Shown in pieces: positions 1 through 7,452 of a DNA stretch of 8,554 nucleotides. The notes under the pieces are model-generated. The model was not told the DNA's origin and did not search any database. It saw nothing but the letters and a program-made list of their open reading frames with translations. Origin of the DNA: a bacterium (GTDB lineage Bacteria > Latescibacterota > UBA2968 > UBA8231); the NCBI GenBank assembly GCA_027593305.1, contig JAQCJA010000170.1, positions 1 through 8,554 on the forward strand, read 5' to 3'. Position 1 is the first letter of the stretch; the number at the start of each line of letters is the position of its first letter. The position numbers and the translations under genes are program-made.

Positions 1-568
1 CGGAAAGAATCCCCCGGTGGTATTCCCAGTCGGCCCGGGTCGTGGGGTGACGCGGTCCACGACTGCCGTTCAGCGGCCCCCGGATCATCCGGTGTTCGGC
101 ATCCCAGTTGGGCGCCAGAGGATCGTCGCCGGTGTACATCCGGGCGTAGCGCACGGCCCGGTTCTTGTCGATGTAGTGTTCGGGATTGGCCAGGGCCAGA
201 TAGTAGATGTAGGTGTAGCTCTCGCTGTGATGGAACCAGTCGAAGCCGGTGACAAACTCGCGCTCCACCGTGCCGTAGTTGCCATATTGCCAGGTGATGG
301 CGTCCCACTCCTTGCGCCCGACTTCGTGCAGGTATTCACCGCCGCCCAGCAGGTAGGCCAGGGGAAAGGACAAGAATGCCTCGTAGCCGTTGTCCGTGCC
401 ATCCATGCTGGTCCACTCGCTACGCTGGATCAGCGTGCCATCCGGTCGCGTCGCATGCTGTGTGAATGGCACCGCCGCCCGGTCCATGCGGGCGATCAAC
501 TCGCGCTGGCGTATGGCCCACGCTGGTGGGACCTGCCGACCGCTTGTCACTACGCTGGGGATCGTCAA
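1..568 (-). CDS. Uncharacterised cytoplasmic protein, N-terminal 189 residues (3' end cut by window edge)
   Basis: The reading frame is open from its start to the left edge with no stop; the protein continues outside the window. I chose the TTG at 568-566 because a GGAG lies 5 bases upstream (577-574). A GTG at 571 is the alternative but leaves only 2 bases; an ATG at 486 would remove conserved-looking sequence. There is no signal peptide, so it is probably cytoplasmic. Features seen: a helical, basic N-terminus (WAIRQRELIARM, 17-28), then TRPDGTLIQRSEW (40-52), MDGTDNGYEAF (55-65), a Trp/Tyr/His-rich stretch (FDWFHHSESYTYIYYLALA, 109-127) and RGPLNGSRGPR (163-173). These aromatic, Gly- and Asp-rich blocks resemble large uncharacterised proteins I associate from memory with Planctomycetes and FCB genomes, possibly with an (alpha/alpha)6 fold; that is not verifiable here. 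It follows the amidohydrolase by about 30 bases, so the two are probably co-transcribed and may act on the same substrate. No catalytic function can be assigned. Confidence 0.82.
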   Translation of the reverse strand, partial: MTIPSVVTSGRQVPPAWAIRQRELIARMDRAAVPFTQHATRPDGTLIQRSEWTSMDGTDNGYEAFLSFPLAYLLGGGEYLHEVGRKEWDAITWQYGNYGTVEREFVTGFDWFHHSESYTYIYYLALANPEHYIDKNRAVRYARMYTGDDPLAPNWDAEHRMIRGPLNGSRGPRHPTTRADWEYHRGILS

Positions 569-573
569 CACAA

Positions 574-577
574 CTCC
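574..577 (-). promoter_or_regulatory. Ribosome binding site deciding the start of the leftmost gene
   Basis: On the minus strand GGAG occupies 577-574, in the short gap after the amidohydrolase stop codon (TGA, 601-599). It is 5 bases from a TTG (568) but only 2 from a GTG (571), which favours the TTG as start. No better start codon with a Shine-Dalgarno sequence is visible in the gap. Confidence 0.5.
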
Positions 578-598
578 GTTGGTGAAAGGCGGTGTCGC

Positions 599-1894
599 TC
601 AGGCGCGATCGAGACTGTAAATGTGAGCCGGGTTGTCGTGGAAAGCGGCGCGCGCAACATCGACAGCCTCGGATTCAGACAGACGTCGTTCCTGGATCAT
701 CTGTGCCAGCACGTGGGCGAAGTTGTCGCGGGCCATCTGTGCGTGGCCGTACACCGCTTCGACATGGGCCAGGTCATCACCGAAGGCGATGATCTTGTTC
801 GTCGGCACCATCTCCAGCCACTCGCGCAGGTCCAGGCGAGCGCCGAAAGGAGAGATGATGTGAATCCACGACATGTTCAGGTAGACATTGGGAAACGTTT
901 TGCCCAGTACCGCCCCCTCCCGCAGGTACGGGAATCCGGCGTGTGACAGATCAAAGCGCGCCTGGCGAAAGTTCTGCAGCAGCGGTGTCAGGGGTGCCGG
1001 ACTGGCGCCCTCCAGGCCACCATAATTGCCGGCGCGCATGCCCTGGTGGAACTGGATCGTCAGGTCGGCGTCGGCGGCGGCGCGGCAACACTCGAAGACC
1101 AGATAGTCTTCCAGCAGACGGCCCGCGGGTGATTCGAGGCCACTGTAGTCTCCACGCAGCAAGTCGGAAAAGACCGCCGCTGCCGCGACGGCGTCGCGCG
1201 CGGAAAAATCCATGCGGCGATGGTAGGACTGCGACAGTTTGATCCCGGCGACACCGGCCTGGCGCCAGTCCTGACAGACACGGTCGATGAGCGCAACATG
1301 ATCGGCCAGACAGGTGATACTGGCGGCATAGTCCGCCTCGATCGCCTGAACCTGCGCCGCTGTTCGCAGCATGCTGAAGCGGTTCAGCCTGGGCAGAGGC
1401 AGGAACAACGCACGGTCCACATCCACCAGATCCTCCATGTTGACGACGGAGCACCTGATATTGGCTCGTTGGCGCAAAACCCGTGCATAGAACCCGGGCT
1501 GTGCGTGGGCCGCCAGAGCCGCAGACAGGGGGCCCACGGTATCTGCACGAAGGTCGTCGAAACCGAGAAGATCTGCGAAGCCGATGCGCAGACACCGCGA
1601 ATAACCGGTCAGCCGAATCCGTGACCAGTAAGGGGCGAAGCGTTGCCAACGAGCCTCGAGGGGTTGGTCTACGTCGCAGATCTCATCCAGCAACTGCTGG
1701 GTCATGCCCGCCGCCCGCAGGTCGGCCGCTGGATAGGCGTGTCCGAAGAGACTGAGGGCATCCACGACAGTCGCCAGCCGTTCGGCCTCGGGCAGCAGAT
1801 GCGAATGGGAGTTGATACACGGTATGCTGCCAATCTCGGCACGCAGAGACGCGTAGAGCGCCGTGGCATCCGGGCTACTCGGAGAGACTGGCAT
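599..1894 (-). CDS. Amidohydrolase-superfamily metal-dependent hydrolase (431 aa)
   Basis: A cytoplasmic TIM-barrel enzyme of the amidohydrolase superfamily (amidohydrolase_2 / uronate-isomerase-like branch), judged by its motifs in order. These are INSHSHL with the strand-1 HxH pair (H30, H32), GIKLSQSYHRR with K219 at the usual strand-4 lysine position, IQFHQGM with H283, DLSHAGFP with H318, and AFGDD with D373 or D374 as the strand-8 acid. In this superfamily these residues bind one or two metal ions and activate water for hydrolysis or related chemistry. MSWIHIISP (341-349) and VPTNKIIAFGDD are further typical late-barrel blocks. There is no signal peptide and the length is normal. The ATG at 1894 lies inside the last codons of the preceding gene (20-base overlap) and has no clear Shine-Dalgarno sequence, so translation is probably coupled. 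The substrate is unknown; a uronate or lactone-type sugar acid is a guess from family resemblance, not shown. Confidence 0.9.
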   Translation of the reverse strand: MPVSPSSPDATALYASLRAEIGSIPCINSHSHLLPEAERLATVVDALSLFGHAYPAADLRAAGMTQQLLDEICDVDQPLEARWQRFAPYWSRIRLTGYSRCLRIGFADLLGFDDLRADTVGPLSAALAAHAQPGFYARVLRQRANIRCSVVNMEDLVDVDRALFLPLPRLNRFSMLRTAAQVQAIEADYAASITCLADHVALIDRVCQDWRQAGVAGIKLSQSYHRRMDFSARDAVAAAAVFSDLLRGDYSGLESPAGRLLEDYLVFECCRAAADADLTIQFHQGMRAGNYGGLEGASPAPLTPLLQNFRQARFDLSHAGFPYLREGAVLGKTFPNVYLNMSWIHIISPFGARLDLREWLEMVPTNKIIAFGDDLAHVEAVYGHAQMARDNFAHVLAQMIQERRLSESEAVDVARAAFHDNPAHIYSLDRA

Positions 1895-4637
1895 AGATCG
1901 TCATAAACACCGAACTGTCGGTCTGGGTCCGGTCCTTCATCTGTATTCGCTCTCGGGTGAGACGACGCAACTGGTACCCGAGAATCGAGGTCAATCGATA
2001 GCCCCAGTAGTCGGAGGAGTTGGTCAACTGAGCAGCCCACACCGTGCTGCGGAAATCGTTGGAAAAGTCTCCACGCTCCAGGAGTTCCTCATCTATGACG
2101 TAGTCACTGAACAACATCTGCTCGAAACCCCACTGCAGCTCCGTTCGCCGCATGACGGGCAGGGTGAATGTGAGAAACCCGAGTCGGGTCCATTCCTTGC
2201 GATCACCGATCACGCCGCCCATCGAGTACGGTGTGTCGTCGCGCAGGATCTCGCTCTTGAGCTTGGGATGGATGACGAGATCCCCCAGGCGGAACGGGTG
2301 GTCGGCCTTGTTGACGAGCCCGAAGAAGCGCACATCCTCCATGCCCGCCGCCTGGCCACCATCCCCTTGCCAGACCTTCTCGTACTTGATCTTGTGCGAC
2401 GTGTTCAAGCCCCAGTCGACCTGGCGATCGTATCCGAGCCACAGCGTATTGACCCAGGTATCGCGGGCAAACAGGGGATCTTCCACGGCGATGTGTCCGC
2501 CGGGCAGCCCGGGTTGCTGCAGCCACTGAAACAGGTTGTCCTGTATATCGTCCTCAGCCTTCTTGACCATGTCGTAGGCACGGACACGGCCCCAGACGAA
2601 CTCGCGATCCAGGCCTGCCAGCACGTAGCTGGTCTTGTTCTCCCGATTGTCGGAGACCAGCCATTCGTGGGCGTGCCCCGCCGTCACCTGTGCCCATTGA
2701 TTGACATGATTGCGCACAAACAGGTTGAACCCTTTGTGATCCCGCTTGTACGGGTAGTCGGGTTCGTTGTCGTTCTCGAACTGATCGACCCAGCCGTTGT
2801 TGTTCAGATCAATACCAAAGAGATATTCGGGCCGATCCGAGGCATACCGTAAAAAGGCTTCCTCGTAATCCGGGAAACGGTTCTCGCGAAAGAAATTGCT
2901 GTTTTGGTTGAAGTCGGAGATGAAATCGTTGTTCTGATCCCAACCGGGAAATACGGCGTCATCCGCCGAGCCCTGGTCGGTGCGGCCCTCGACACCCAGC
3001 TCGAGGGCGCTTCGTGGGTCCTGGTAGCGGCGCTTCTGATCGGGACGTCTGTCGTTGTCATCGTTGTCGTCGACAAAATCGTACAGGGACCGCGTCGGAT
3101 CGCTGTAATCGATACGGCCGTTGCCGTCCACGATATACGGACTTGTGTTGTAGTCCTCGTCCAGGTAGAAGCCTTCCGCCGAGAAGTGCCAGGGAAAGCT
3201 GGAGCGTGTCAGATTCATCATCCAGGCGCGGGCACTCTCGTCACCTGCCGTGCCGGAGTGGGCCTTGTGGGTGTCGGTGCGCCGGCTCGGGTACTTCCGA
3301 TAGTTGTGGTTGACGTCAAACTCGGAATAGAGATTGAATCCGAACAAGTCTCTGGCTTCCAGCGTCAAACCCAGGATCCGGGTTGCCGTGGGCAAGCCGT
3401 AGTTGAACACGACCTCTTTCTTGTTGGAACCGTCGCGCACGTTCCCCTGGGCCTGTGTGACCAGCAGAAACACGGGCTGATCCTCGGAGTTGGTCTGCTG
3501 GTCTGAGGTCACCTCGACCCGGTAGTCATTGACCAGAACCAGGCGGAAGCGCAGATCCTGGATGCTGTTGACGGCATCTCGATCATCCAGCAATGCCTGC
3601 AGTTGACCAAGCTCGTAACGGAGTTCGATTTGTTCGACACCGTCGGCAGTACGCACGCCCTCGCGAATCGTGCCGCCGGAACGCAGAGGGGCAAAACCGA
3701 TCTCGCTGCCCATGATCAGTGTATCGCGATCACCGATGGTGGTACGGATCTCGACGTCGTCGGCGAGCAACACGGCACCACCGATTCCATCGGCGGGCGA
3801 ATCATCACTGAGACGAATGACAACCGTGCTCACACCCCGCTCCAGCTGTTCGGCCGTGAGATCACCCTTCAGCGGATCGCCGGCGAAACTCTCCACCTGG
3901 CCGCGGCCATTGTGGGCGCCGACCAGAACCCCACCGATGGTGAGGCTCTTGTTGAGATGCCACAACGCCCGACCGCCGACAAGGTTGGTGTAGACGTTGA
4001 AAGCCGCTGTATTGGGTGCCGTGATGAACCCGGGGGCGCTGATGCGCGAAAAGACGCCCGTCAACTGCAGGCGATCGTTGTGGAAATCCATCTGCGTTCC
4101 GTTGAACACCGACTTGCGGAAGGTCATCGGTGTGAGACTGGTGAAGATCTCGTCGCCAATGGTGATGGAGAACGAGTTCCCCCCCTTTGTATCAGAGGCG
4201 ATGATGAGGGAGCCCACCAGGCTGGAGTACTCCTGGCGTTTGAGAACGCTGCTGCTTTCCGAGACGCGGGGGTGATCTTCCGTCCACTCGTACAGCAGCC
4301 AGCCACGGGTGAGGAAGTTCCCATAGCCGTCGTAGAAGCTGTCACCCCAAAGTGCGGGATCAACGTATCGGTTGTAGCGTTCGGCGGCATAGTTGGTGTA
4401 CTGCCACGACTGCCAGCCGTGTTCCTGGTAGAGCTCCTGCGACACGTAGCGCTTGGCCATGCGCGGCTCGACAACATCCATGATGACGCTCAGCCCCTGC
4501 GGGCGATTGGCCACCTGATCGTCGCTGCGCTGCCCAAAGCGGGAGCCCGTGTCGGGACGCTCGTACGCGGACGGCGCCGTAACGCTCAGCGCCAGGCCGA
4601 GCGCCACCAGCGACAGAGCTGGGGCAAACGGTCTCAC
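1875..4637 (-). CDS. Exported beta-rich protein with EF-hand loop, second tandem paralogue (920 aa)
   Basis: I do not recognise this family. The start is GTG (4637-4635), overlapping the preceding stop as GTGA, with a weak GGGGT Shine-Dalgarno sequence at 4648-4644. Residues 1-24 look like a signal peptide (hydrophobic core 7-21, cut near A24). The paralogue upstream shares these blocks: WQYTNYA (78-84), RGWLLYEW (111-118), IASDTKGG (146-153), NLVGGRAL (218-225), LSDDSPADGIGGA (276-288), VNDYRVEVTSDQQT (369-382), NVRDGSN (399-405), GLPTATRILG (414-423) and AWMMNLT (471-477). Acidic loops follow: DGNGRID (504-510), DNDDNDRRPD (524-533), GWDQNNDFISDFNQN (565-579) and a perfect EF-hand loop, D610 to E621. 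From about 640 the sequence alternates in the manner of beta strands and ends VFMTIYASLSE. It is probably in the outer membrane or surface-bound, perhaps a barrel with a calcium-binding region; TonB-receptor landmarks are absent. The coding call is firm, the function unknown. Confidence 0.9.
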   Translation of the reverse strand: MRPFAPALSLVALGLALSVTAPSAYERPDTGSRFGQRSDDQVANRPQGLSVIMDVVEPRMAKRYVSQELYQEHGWQSWQYTNYAAERYNRYVDPALWGDSFYDGYGNFLTRGWLLYEWTEDHPRVSESSSVLKRQEYSSLVGSLIIASDTKGGNSFSITIGDEIFTSLTPMTFRKSVFNGTQMDFHNDRLQLTGVFSRISAPGFITAPNTAAFNVYTNLVGGRALWHLNKSLTIGGVLVGAHNGRGQVESFAGDPLKGDLTAEQLERGVSTVVIRLSDDSPADGIGGAVLLADDVEIRTTIGDRDTLIMGSEIGFAPLRSGGTIREGVRTADGVEQIELRYELGQLQALLDDRDAVNSIQDLRFRLVLVNDYRVEVTSDQQTNSEDQPVFLLVTQAQGNVRDGSNKKEVVFNYGLPTATRILGLTLEARDLFGFNLYSEFDVNHNYRKYPSRRTDTHKAHSGTAGDESARAWMMNLTRSSFPWHFSAEGFYLDEDYNTSPYIVDGNGRIDYSDPTRSLYDFVDDNDDNDRRPDQKRRYQDPRSALELGVEGRTDQGSADDAVFPGWDQNNDFISDFNQNSNFFRENRFPDYEEAFLRYASDRPEYLFGIDLNNNGWVDQFENDNEPDYPYKRDHKGFNLFVRNHVNQWAQVTAGHAHEWLVSDNRENKTSYVLAGLDREFVWGRVRAYDMVKKAEDDIQDNLFQWLQQPGLPGGHIAVEDPLFARDTWVNTLWLGYDRQVDWGLNTSHKIKYEKVWQGDGGQAAGMEDVRFFGLVNKADHPFRLGDLVIHPKLKSEILRDDTPYSMGGVIGDRKEWTRLGFLTFTLPVMRRTELQWGFEQMLFSDYVIDEELLERGDFSNDFRSTVWAAQLTNSSDYWGYRLTSILGYQLRRLTRERIQMKDRTQTDSSVFMTIYASLSE
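2738..2837 (-). repeat. Copy B of the most conserved DNA block shared by the two tandem paralogues
   Basis: This 100-base segment encodes the EF-hand loop region of the second paralogue. It aligns without gaps to 5533-5632; by eye about 26 of 100 bases differ, mostly at third codon positions, while the protein stays nearly identical. It is a trace of tandem gene duplication under purifying selection, not a mobile repeat. Confidence 0.7.
2775..2810 (-). other. Predicted EF-hand calcium-binding loop, second paralogue
   Basis: Residues 610-621 read DLNNNGWVDQFE. This fits the canonical 12-residue EF-hand loop: D at 1, N at 3, N at 5, G at 6, a hydrophobic residue at 8, D at 9 and E at 12. The motif is seen directly; calcium binding is inferred. 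The flanks are not obviously paired helices, so it may be a single EF-like loop within a beta-rich protein, like dockerin or thrombospondin type 3 loops. Confidence 0.65.
4634..4637 (-). other. GTGA stop/start overlap joining the two paralogues
   Basis: The minus strand reads GTGA at 4637-4634. GTG starts the 920-residue protein and TGA ends the 932-residue protein. Such 4-base overlaps normally mean translational coupling, and this suggests the two paralogues are made in linked amounts. Confidence 0.8.
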
Positions 4638-7432
4638 TGGTCTACCCCGGCGTAGACGGTGATGAAGGTTGTCGTACCGGTACTCGCATCACTGCGCTTG
4701 CTGACGTTGAGATCCCTGATGCGGATCTCCTCGTCCGCCGTGCGCGACAGCCGGAAACCTGTCTGAATGAGCAGCTTGTAACCCAGGTAATCACTCGACG
4801 TGGTCCATTGCAGCGCCAGCGTTGTCTCCGTGCGATCACCCGTGGGGCCGAGGATACTGTCCTCGACATGCTGGTCTTCGTCGAGATTCAGCTCCGCCAG
4901 TCGATGCAGTTCGGCGCCGATCTCGACGGCGGACCGATTCAGCACCGGGAAGCGCACAATGGCGGACAGCAGGCCATCCCATTCGCGGGTGTCGTCCAAT
5001 CCCTTGACGAAGGGAGCGCGCCGCAGAAACTGACTTTTGAAGCGAGGCACGATGCTCATGCGCTCCAGGTGAATCGTGTAGTCCACCTTGTTGATGAGCC
5101 CGAAGAAGGAGGCCCGGTCATCGAGGAGGCGGCGATCCACAGTGCGCAGGTCATCCTGACGCTGCACGTAGAAATCGAGTTTCAGTTTGTTGCGCACATT
5201 CAGATTGGGCACGGCATTGTAGTCAAAGCCCAGGTAGAGGGAGTTGATCCAGGTATCCTGCGCCGGCAGGATGTCAACAACCAGTGCCGGTGGGCCCGAG
5301 TCAAGGAAGGGCTGCGCTTCACGGCGATCGTCCGGGATTCTGTCCTTGGCGAGCTTGAGCATGTGGAAGGCGCGCAGCCGACCGAAACCGGCGTAATCCT
5401 GATCGACCATGGCCATTGCGTATGACGTGTGGTTTTTGCGCCCCGATGACTGCAGCTGCTCCCGTGTCTGACCGAAGCTCAGCCGCACACCCGGCAGGGG
5501 TCGAACGCCGCCGTAGACGTTGTACCCCTGATGATCCCGTTTGTACGGATAATCTGGTTCATCGTCATTCTCGAAGCGGTCGATCCAGTCGTTGTTATTG
5601 AGATCGATGCCGTAAAGGAACTCCGGTCTGTCGACATCATAGCGCAGAAAGGCCTCCTGGTAGTCCGGTATGCGATTGCTGATCGACCTGGTGTCGTTCT
5701 GGTTGAAATCGCTGACGAAGTCGTTGTTCTCGTCCCAGCCTGGAAACACCGCGAAGTCAGGACCGGACTGATTGGCCCGCTGCCAGTCCGGCAAGCGGTC
5801 CTGATCGTCATTGTCCTCGACAAACTCGTAGAGGAACTGTGCGGGCTGATCATAGTTCACATCACCCGCGGAGTTGACCAGATAGGGACTCGTCGAGTAG
5901 TCATGATCCATGGAAAAGGCTTCGCCGAAGAAGAACCACGGGTAACCTTGCCAAGAGAGATTCATCATCCAGGCATCGGCCGATTCCGAGGACACCTCGA
6001 AGGGGCGGTCGTCGGTGAACAAAGCCAGGTTGGGATACTGGTTGAAGCGATGGTTGATGTCGTACTCGCCGTAGAAATCAAAACCCAGTATGTCGGTGCC
6101 CTCCACAGTGAAACCGATGATCTGGTTCGCTGTGGGCAGACCGTAGTCGAGCAGGAGCCGGCGACGATTGGAACCGTCCTTGACGTTGGCAGGCGCACGC
6201 GCCAACTCCAGCAACGCCGGGTTGCGCTCATCCAGAATCTCTCCGGTCAACGGTGCTGCCGGGGGAGCCGACTGCCCCGTCTGGCGGTCCGACCAGACAT
6301 CGATGCGGTAATCATTGGCGACGACCAGATCGAAGGTGACATCGACGATTTCCGTCGGATCCGGGCCGACATACGAGGGGTCGGTGAAGTCGTAGTTGAT
6401 GATGATGCGCTGGCTGCCATTGGCCGCCAGGAAGCCCCCTTCCTGGAAGCCACCCTCAATGATCGGCCAGCGGGTGGGGTCATTGGTCAGATCCGCAAGG
6501 GTGAGACGATGCCGGATGCCGGTCTGAAAATCCTCGTGGACGATGGCAATGTCGTGCGCAAACAGGGCGGCACCACCTTCGCCATCCTCTGGCGAATCGT
6601 CGCTCAGAATCAGGGCGATGGCAGTCACCGGCACGCGCGCCTGACCGTCACCAAGCGTTCCCTGCACCGGATTGCCTTCGAAGGAACCCAGGGTTGTGCG
6701 TGTGGTGTGCGTGTTCAGATAGGTGGCGCCGACGGTGACGAAGTCACCGACCTGGGCCAACGCACGACCACCCACCATGTTGGTGGCGTTGGTCCGTGTA
6801 TCCGGCGCCGAGATGGCCGAGCGCACGGGACCGCTCACACGGGACAGCAGCAGCGTGCCCTGGTACTTGTCCGTCGACGCGTCCAGTTGAATGCCGTTGT
6901 AGGCCGGCTTGGAGAAGGTCAGCGGCGTCAAGGTCGTGCGGATCTGATCACCAACGGTGATGGAGTAGTTCGTTCCACCCTTGGCATCGGAAGCGATCAG
7001 AACCTGGTTGAACCACCCCTGGTAGCGGGAATCCTGAAAGACCGAGCTGCCCAGGGGGGTCAGGGCCTCCTGACGCCAATCGTAGATCAGCCAGCCGCGG
7101 CTGATGTGCGAACCATACATATCGTAGAAGTGCTCGCCCTCGAGATTGGTGTTGACGTATCTCTGGTACGGCTCTCGAGCGTAGTTCGAGTATTGCCACG
7201 TTTTGAAGCCGTAGTCGTTGTATAGCTCCTGCGGGACGAACCACCGCTTTACCGTCGGATCGAGAGCATCGAAGAACACCCCGGGGCCTTTCGGCTCGAA
7301 GGAGATCGCTCCTTCACGCCGCTGCCCCAGACGGTCGTCGTATCCTTGTGCGTCGACAGCGCCACTCATGCTCGCCAGTATGGCGACCAACTGCAGCGTT
7401 GTGACGAGTCCCGCACGGCCCCGTCTATGCAT
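4634..7432 (-). CDS. Exported beta-rich protein with EF-hand loop, first tandem paralogue (932 aa)
   Basis: Start is the ATG at 7432, preceded by a strong Shine-Dalgarno sequence and followed by a good signal peptide (basic start, hydrophobic core 9-20, cut after VDA at residue 28). The frame is open upstream to 7573, but those 47 residues are Arg-rich and overlap the preceding gene, so I exclude them. Blocks shared with the downstream paralogue lie in nearly the same register: WQYSNYA (79-85), RGWLIYDW (112-119), IASDAKGG (146-153), NMVGGRAL (218-225), LSDDSPEDGEGGA (276-288), ANDYRIDVWSDRQT (372-385), NVKDGSN (416-422), GLPTANQIIG (431-440) and AWMMNLS (487-493). Acidic loops are DNDDQDRLPD (540-549), GWDENNDFVSDFNQN (565-579) and an EF-hand loop D610-E621, followed by DYPYKRDHQGYN. 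The C-terminal part is strand-like, ending TTFITVYAGVDQ. It is probably an envelope or outer-membrane protein. The family is unrecognised and the ligand unknown. SSDYLGYKL near the end matches SSDYWGYRL in the paralogue. Confidence 0.92.
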   Translation of the reverse strand: MHRRGRAGLVTTLQLVAILASMSGAVDAQGYDDRLGQRREGAISFEPKGPGVFFDALDPTVKRWFVPQELYNDYGFKTWQYSNYAREPYQRYVNTNLEGEHFYDMYGSHISRGWLIYDWRQEALTPLGSSVFQDSRYQGWFNQVLIASDAKGGTNYSITVGDQIRTTLTPLTFSKPAYNGIQLDASTDKYQGTLLLSRVSGPVRSAISAPDTRTNATNMVGGRALAQVGDFVTVGATYLNTHTTRTTLGSFEGNPVQGTLGDGQARVPVTAIALILSDDSPEDGEGGAALFAHDIAIVHEDFQTGIRHRLTLADLTNDPTRWPIIEGGFQEGGFLAANGSQRIIINYDFTDPSYVGPDPTEIVDVTFDLVVANDYRIDVWSDRQTGQSAPPAAPLTGEILDERNPALLELARAPANVKDGSNRRRLLLDYGLPTANQIIGFTVEGTDILGFDFYGEYDINHRFNQYPNLALFTDDRPFEVSSESADAWMMNLSWQGYPWFFFGEAFSMDHDYSTSPYLVNSAGDVNYDQPAQFLYEFVEDNDDQDRLPDWQRANQSGPDFAVFPGWDENNDFVSDFNQNDTRSISNRIPDYQEAFLRYDVDRPEFLYGIDLNNNDWIDRFENDDEPDYPYKRDHQGYNVYGGVRPLPGVRLSFGQTREQLQSSGRKNHTSYAMAMVDQDYAGFGRLRAFHMLKLAKDRIPDDRREAQPFLDSGPPALVVDILPAQDTWINSLYLGFDYNAVPNLNVRNKLKLDFYVQRQDDLRTVDRRLLDDRASFFGLINKVDYTIHLERMSIVPRFKSQFLRRAPFVKGLDDTREWDGLLSAIVRFPVLNRSAVEIGAELHRLAELNLDEDQHVEDSILGPTGDRTETTLALQWTTSSDYLGYKLLIQTGFRLSRTADEEIRIRDLNVSKRSDASTGTTTFITVYAGVDQ
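5533..5632 (-). repeat. Copy A of the conserved DNA block shared by the tandem paralogues
   Basis: This is the counterpart of 2738-2837 in the same orientation, about 2.8 kb away. The encoded peptides include DRPEFLYGIDLNNN and DEPDYPYKRDH, almost unchanged between copies, while silent sites have diverged. The duplication is therefore old and both copies appear to be maintained. Confidence 0.7.
5570..5605 (-). other. Predicted EF-hand calcium-binding loop, first paralogue
   Basis: Residues 610-621 read DLNNNDWIDRFE, again with D1, N3, N5, I8, D9 and E12 of the EF-hand consensus; position 6 is D instead of the usual G. Counted from the chosen start codons, the loop has the same residue number in both paralogues. 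Calcium binding is inferred, not shown. Confidence 0.62.
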
Positions 7433-7437
7433 CACAA

Positions 7438-7446
7438 CCCTCCTCC
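7438..7446 (-). promoter_or_regulatory. Strong ribosome binding site of the first paralogue
   Basis: The minus strand reads GGAGGAGGG at 7446-7438, with AGGAGG ending 6 bases before the ATG at 7432. It sits in the 20-base gap after the TAA of the upstream gene. It fixes the start of the 932-residue protein and rules out the longer open frame. It is the best Shine-Dalgarno match seen at any start in the window. Confidence 0.85.
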
Positions 7447-7452
7447 AGGCTC

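Noticed and set aside
17..946. Plus-strand open frame of 309 codons at the left edge
   Set aside because: It lies opposite the leftmost gene and the end of the amidohydrolase, both of which have clear motifs on the minus strand.
951..1649. Minus-strand open frame of 232 codons in another frame
   Set aside because: It is fully inside the amidohydrolase and Arg/Gly/Ser-rich, a frame-shifted shadow of it.
599..1894. Naming the amidohydrolase as uronate isomerase (uxaC) or another specific enzyme
   Set aside because: The metal-binding motifs show the superfamily, but I cannot see diagnostic substrate residues, and the sequence outside the motifs does not look like standard UxaC.
1863..2852. Plus-strand open frame of 329 codons
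   Set aside because: It is a shadow of the C-terminal half of the second paralogue; the composition is not protein-like and it crosses the real gene boundary.
3603..4655. Plus-strand open frame of 350 codons
   Set aside because: It is antisense to the second paralogue, has no recognisable domain and spans the GTGA junction of two real genes.
5531..7225. Plus-strand open frame of 564 codons antisense to the first paralogue
   Set aside because: The minus-strand gene has a signal peptide, a Shine-Dalgarno sequence and protein-level conservation with its paralogue. The antisense product is a low-complexity Val/Ile/Arg/Gly mix with no motifs, as expected for the shadow of a GC-rich gene.
1875..7432. 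TonB-dependent receptor (SusC-type) identity for the two paralogues
   Set aside because: No TonB box or plug-domain motif is visible, and the N-terminal 400 residues are unlike a plug. The last residues are Q and E rather than the usual aromatic, so only a general beta-rich or barrel-like call is justified.
7433..7452. Terminator or promoter in the gap between the surface protein and the first paralogue
   Set aside because: Only 20 bases are available, occupied by the Shine-Dalgarno sequence; no hairpin with a T-run is present.
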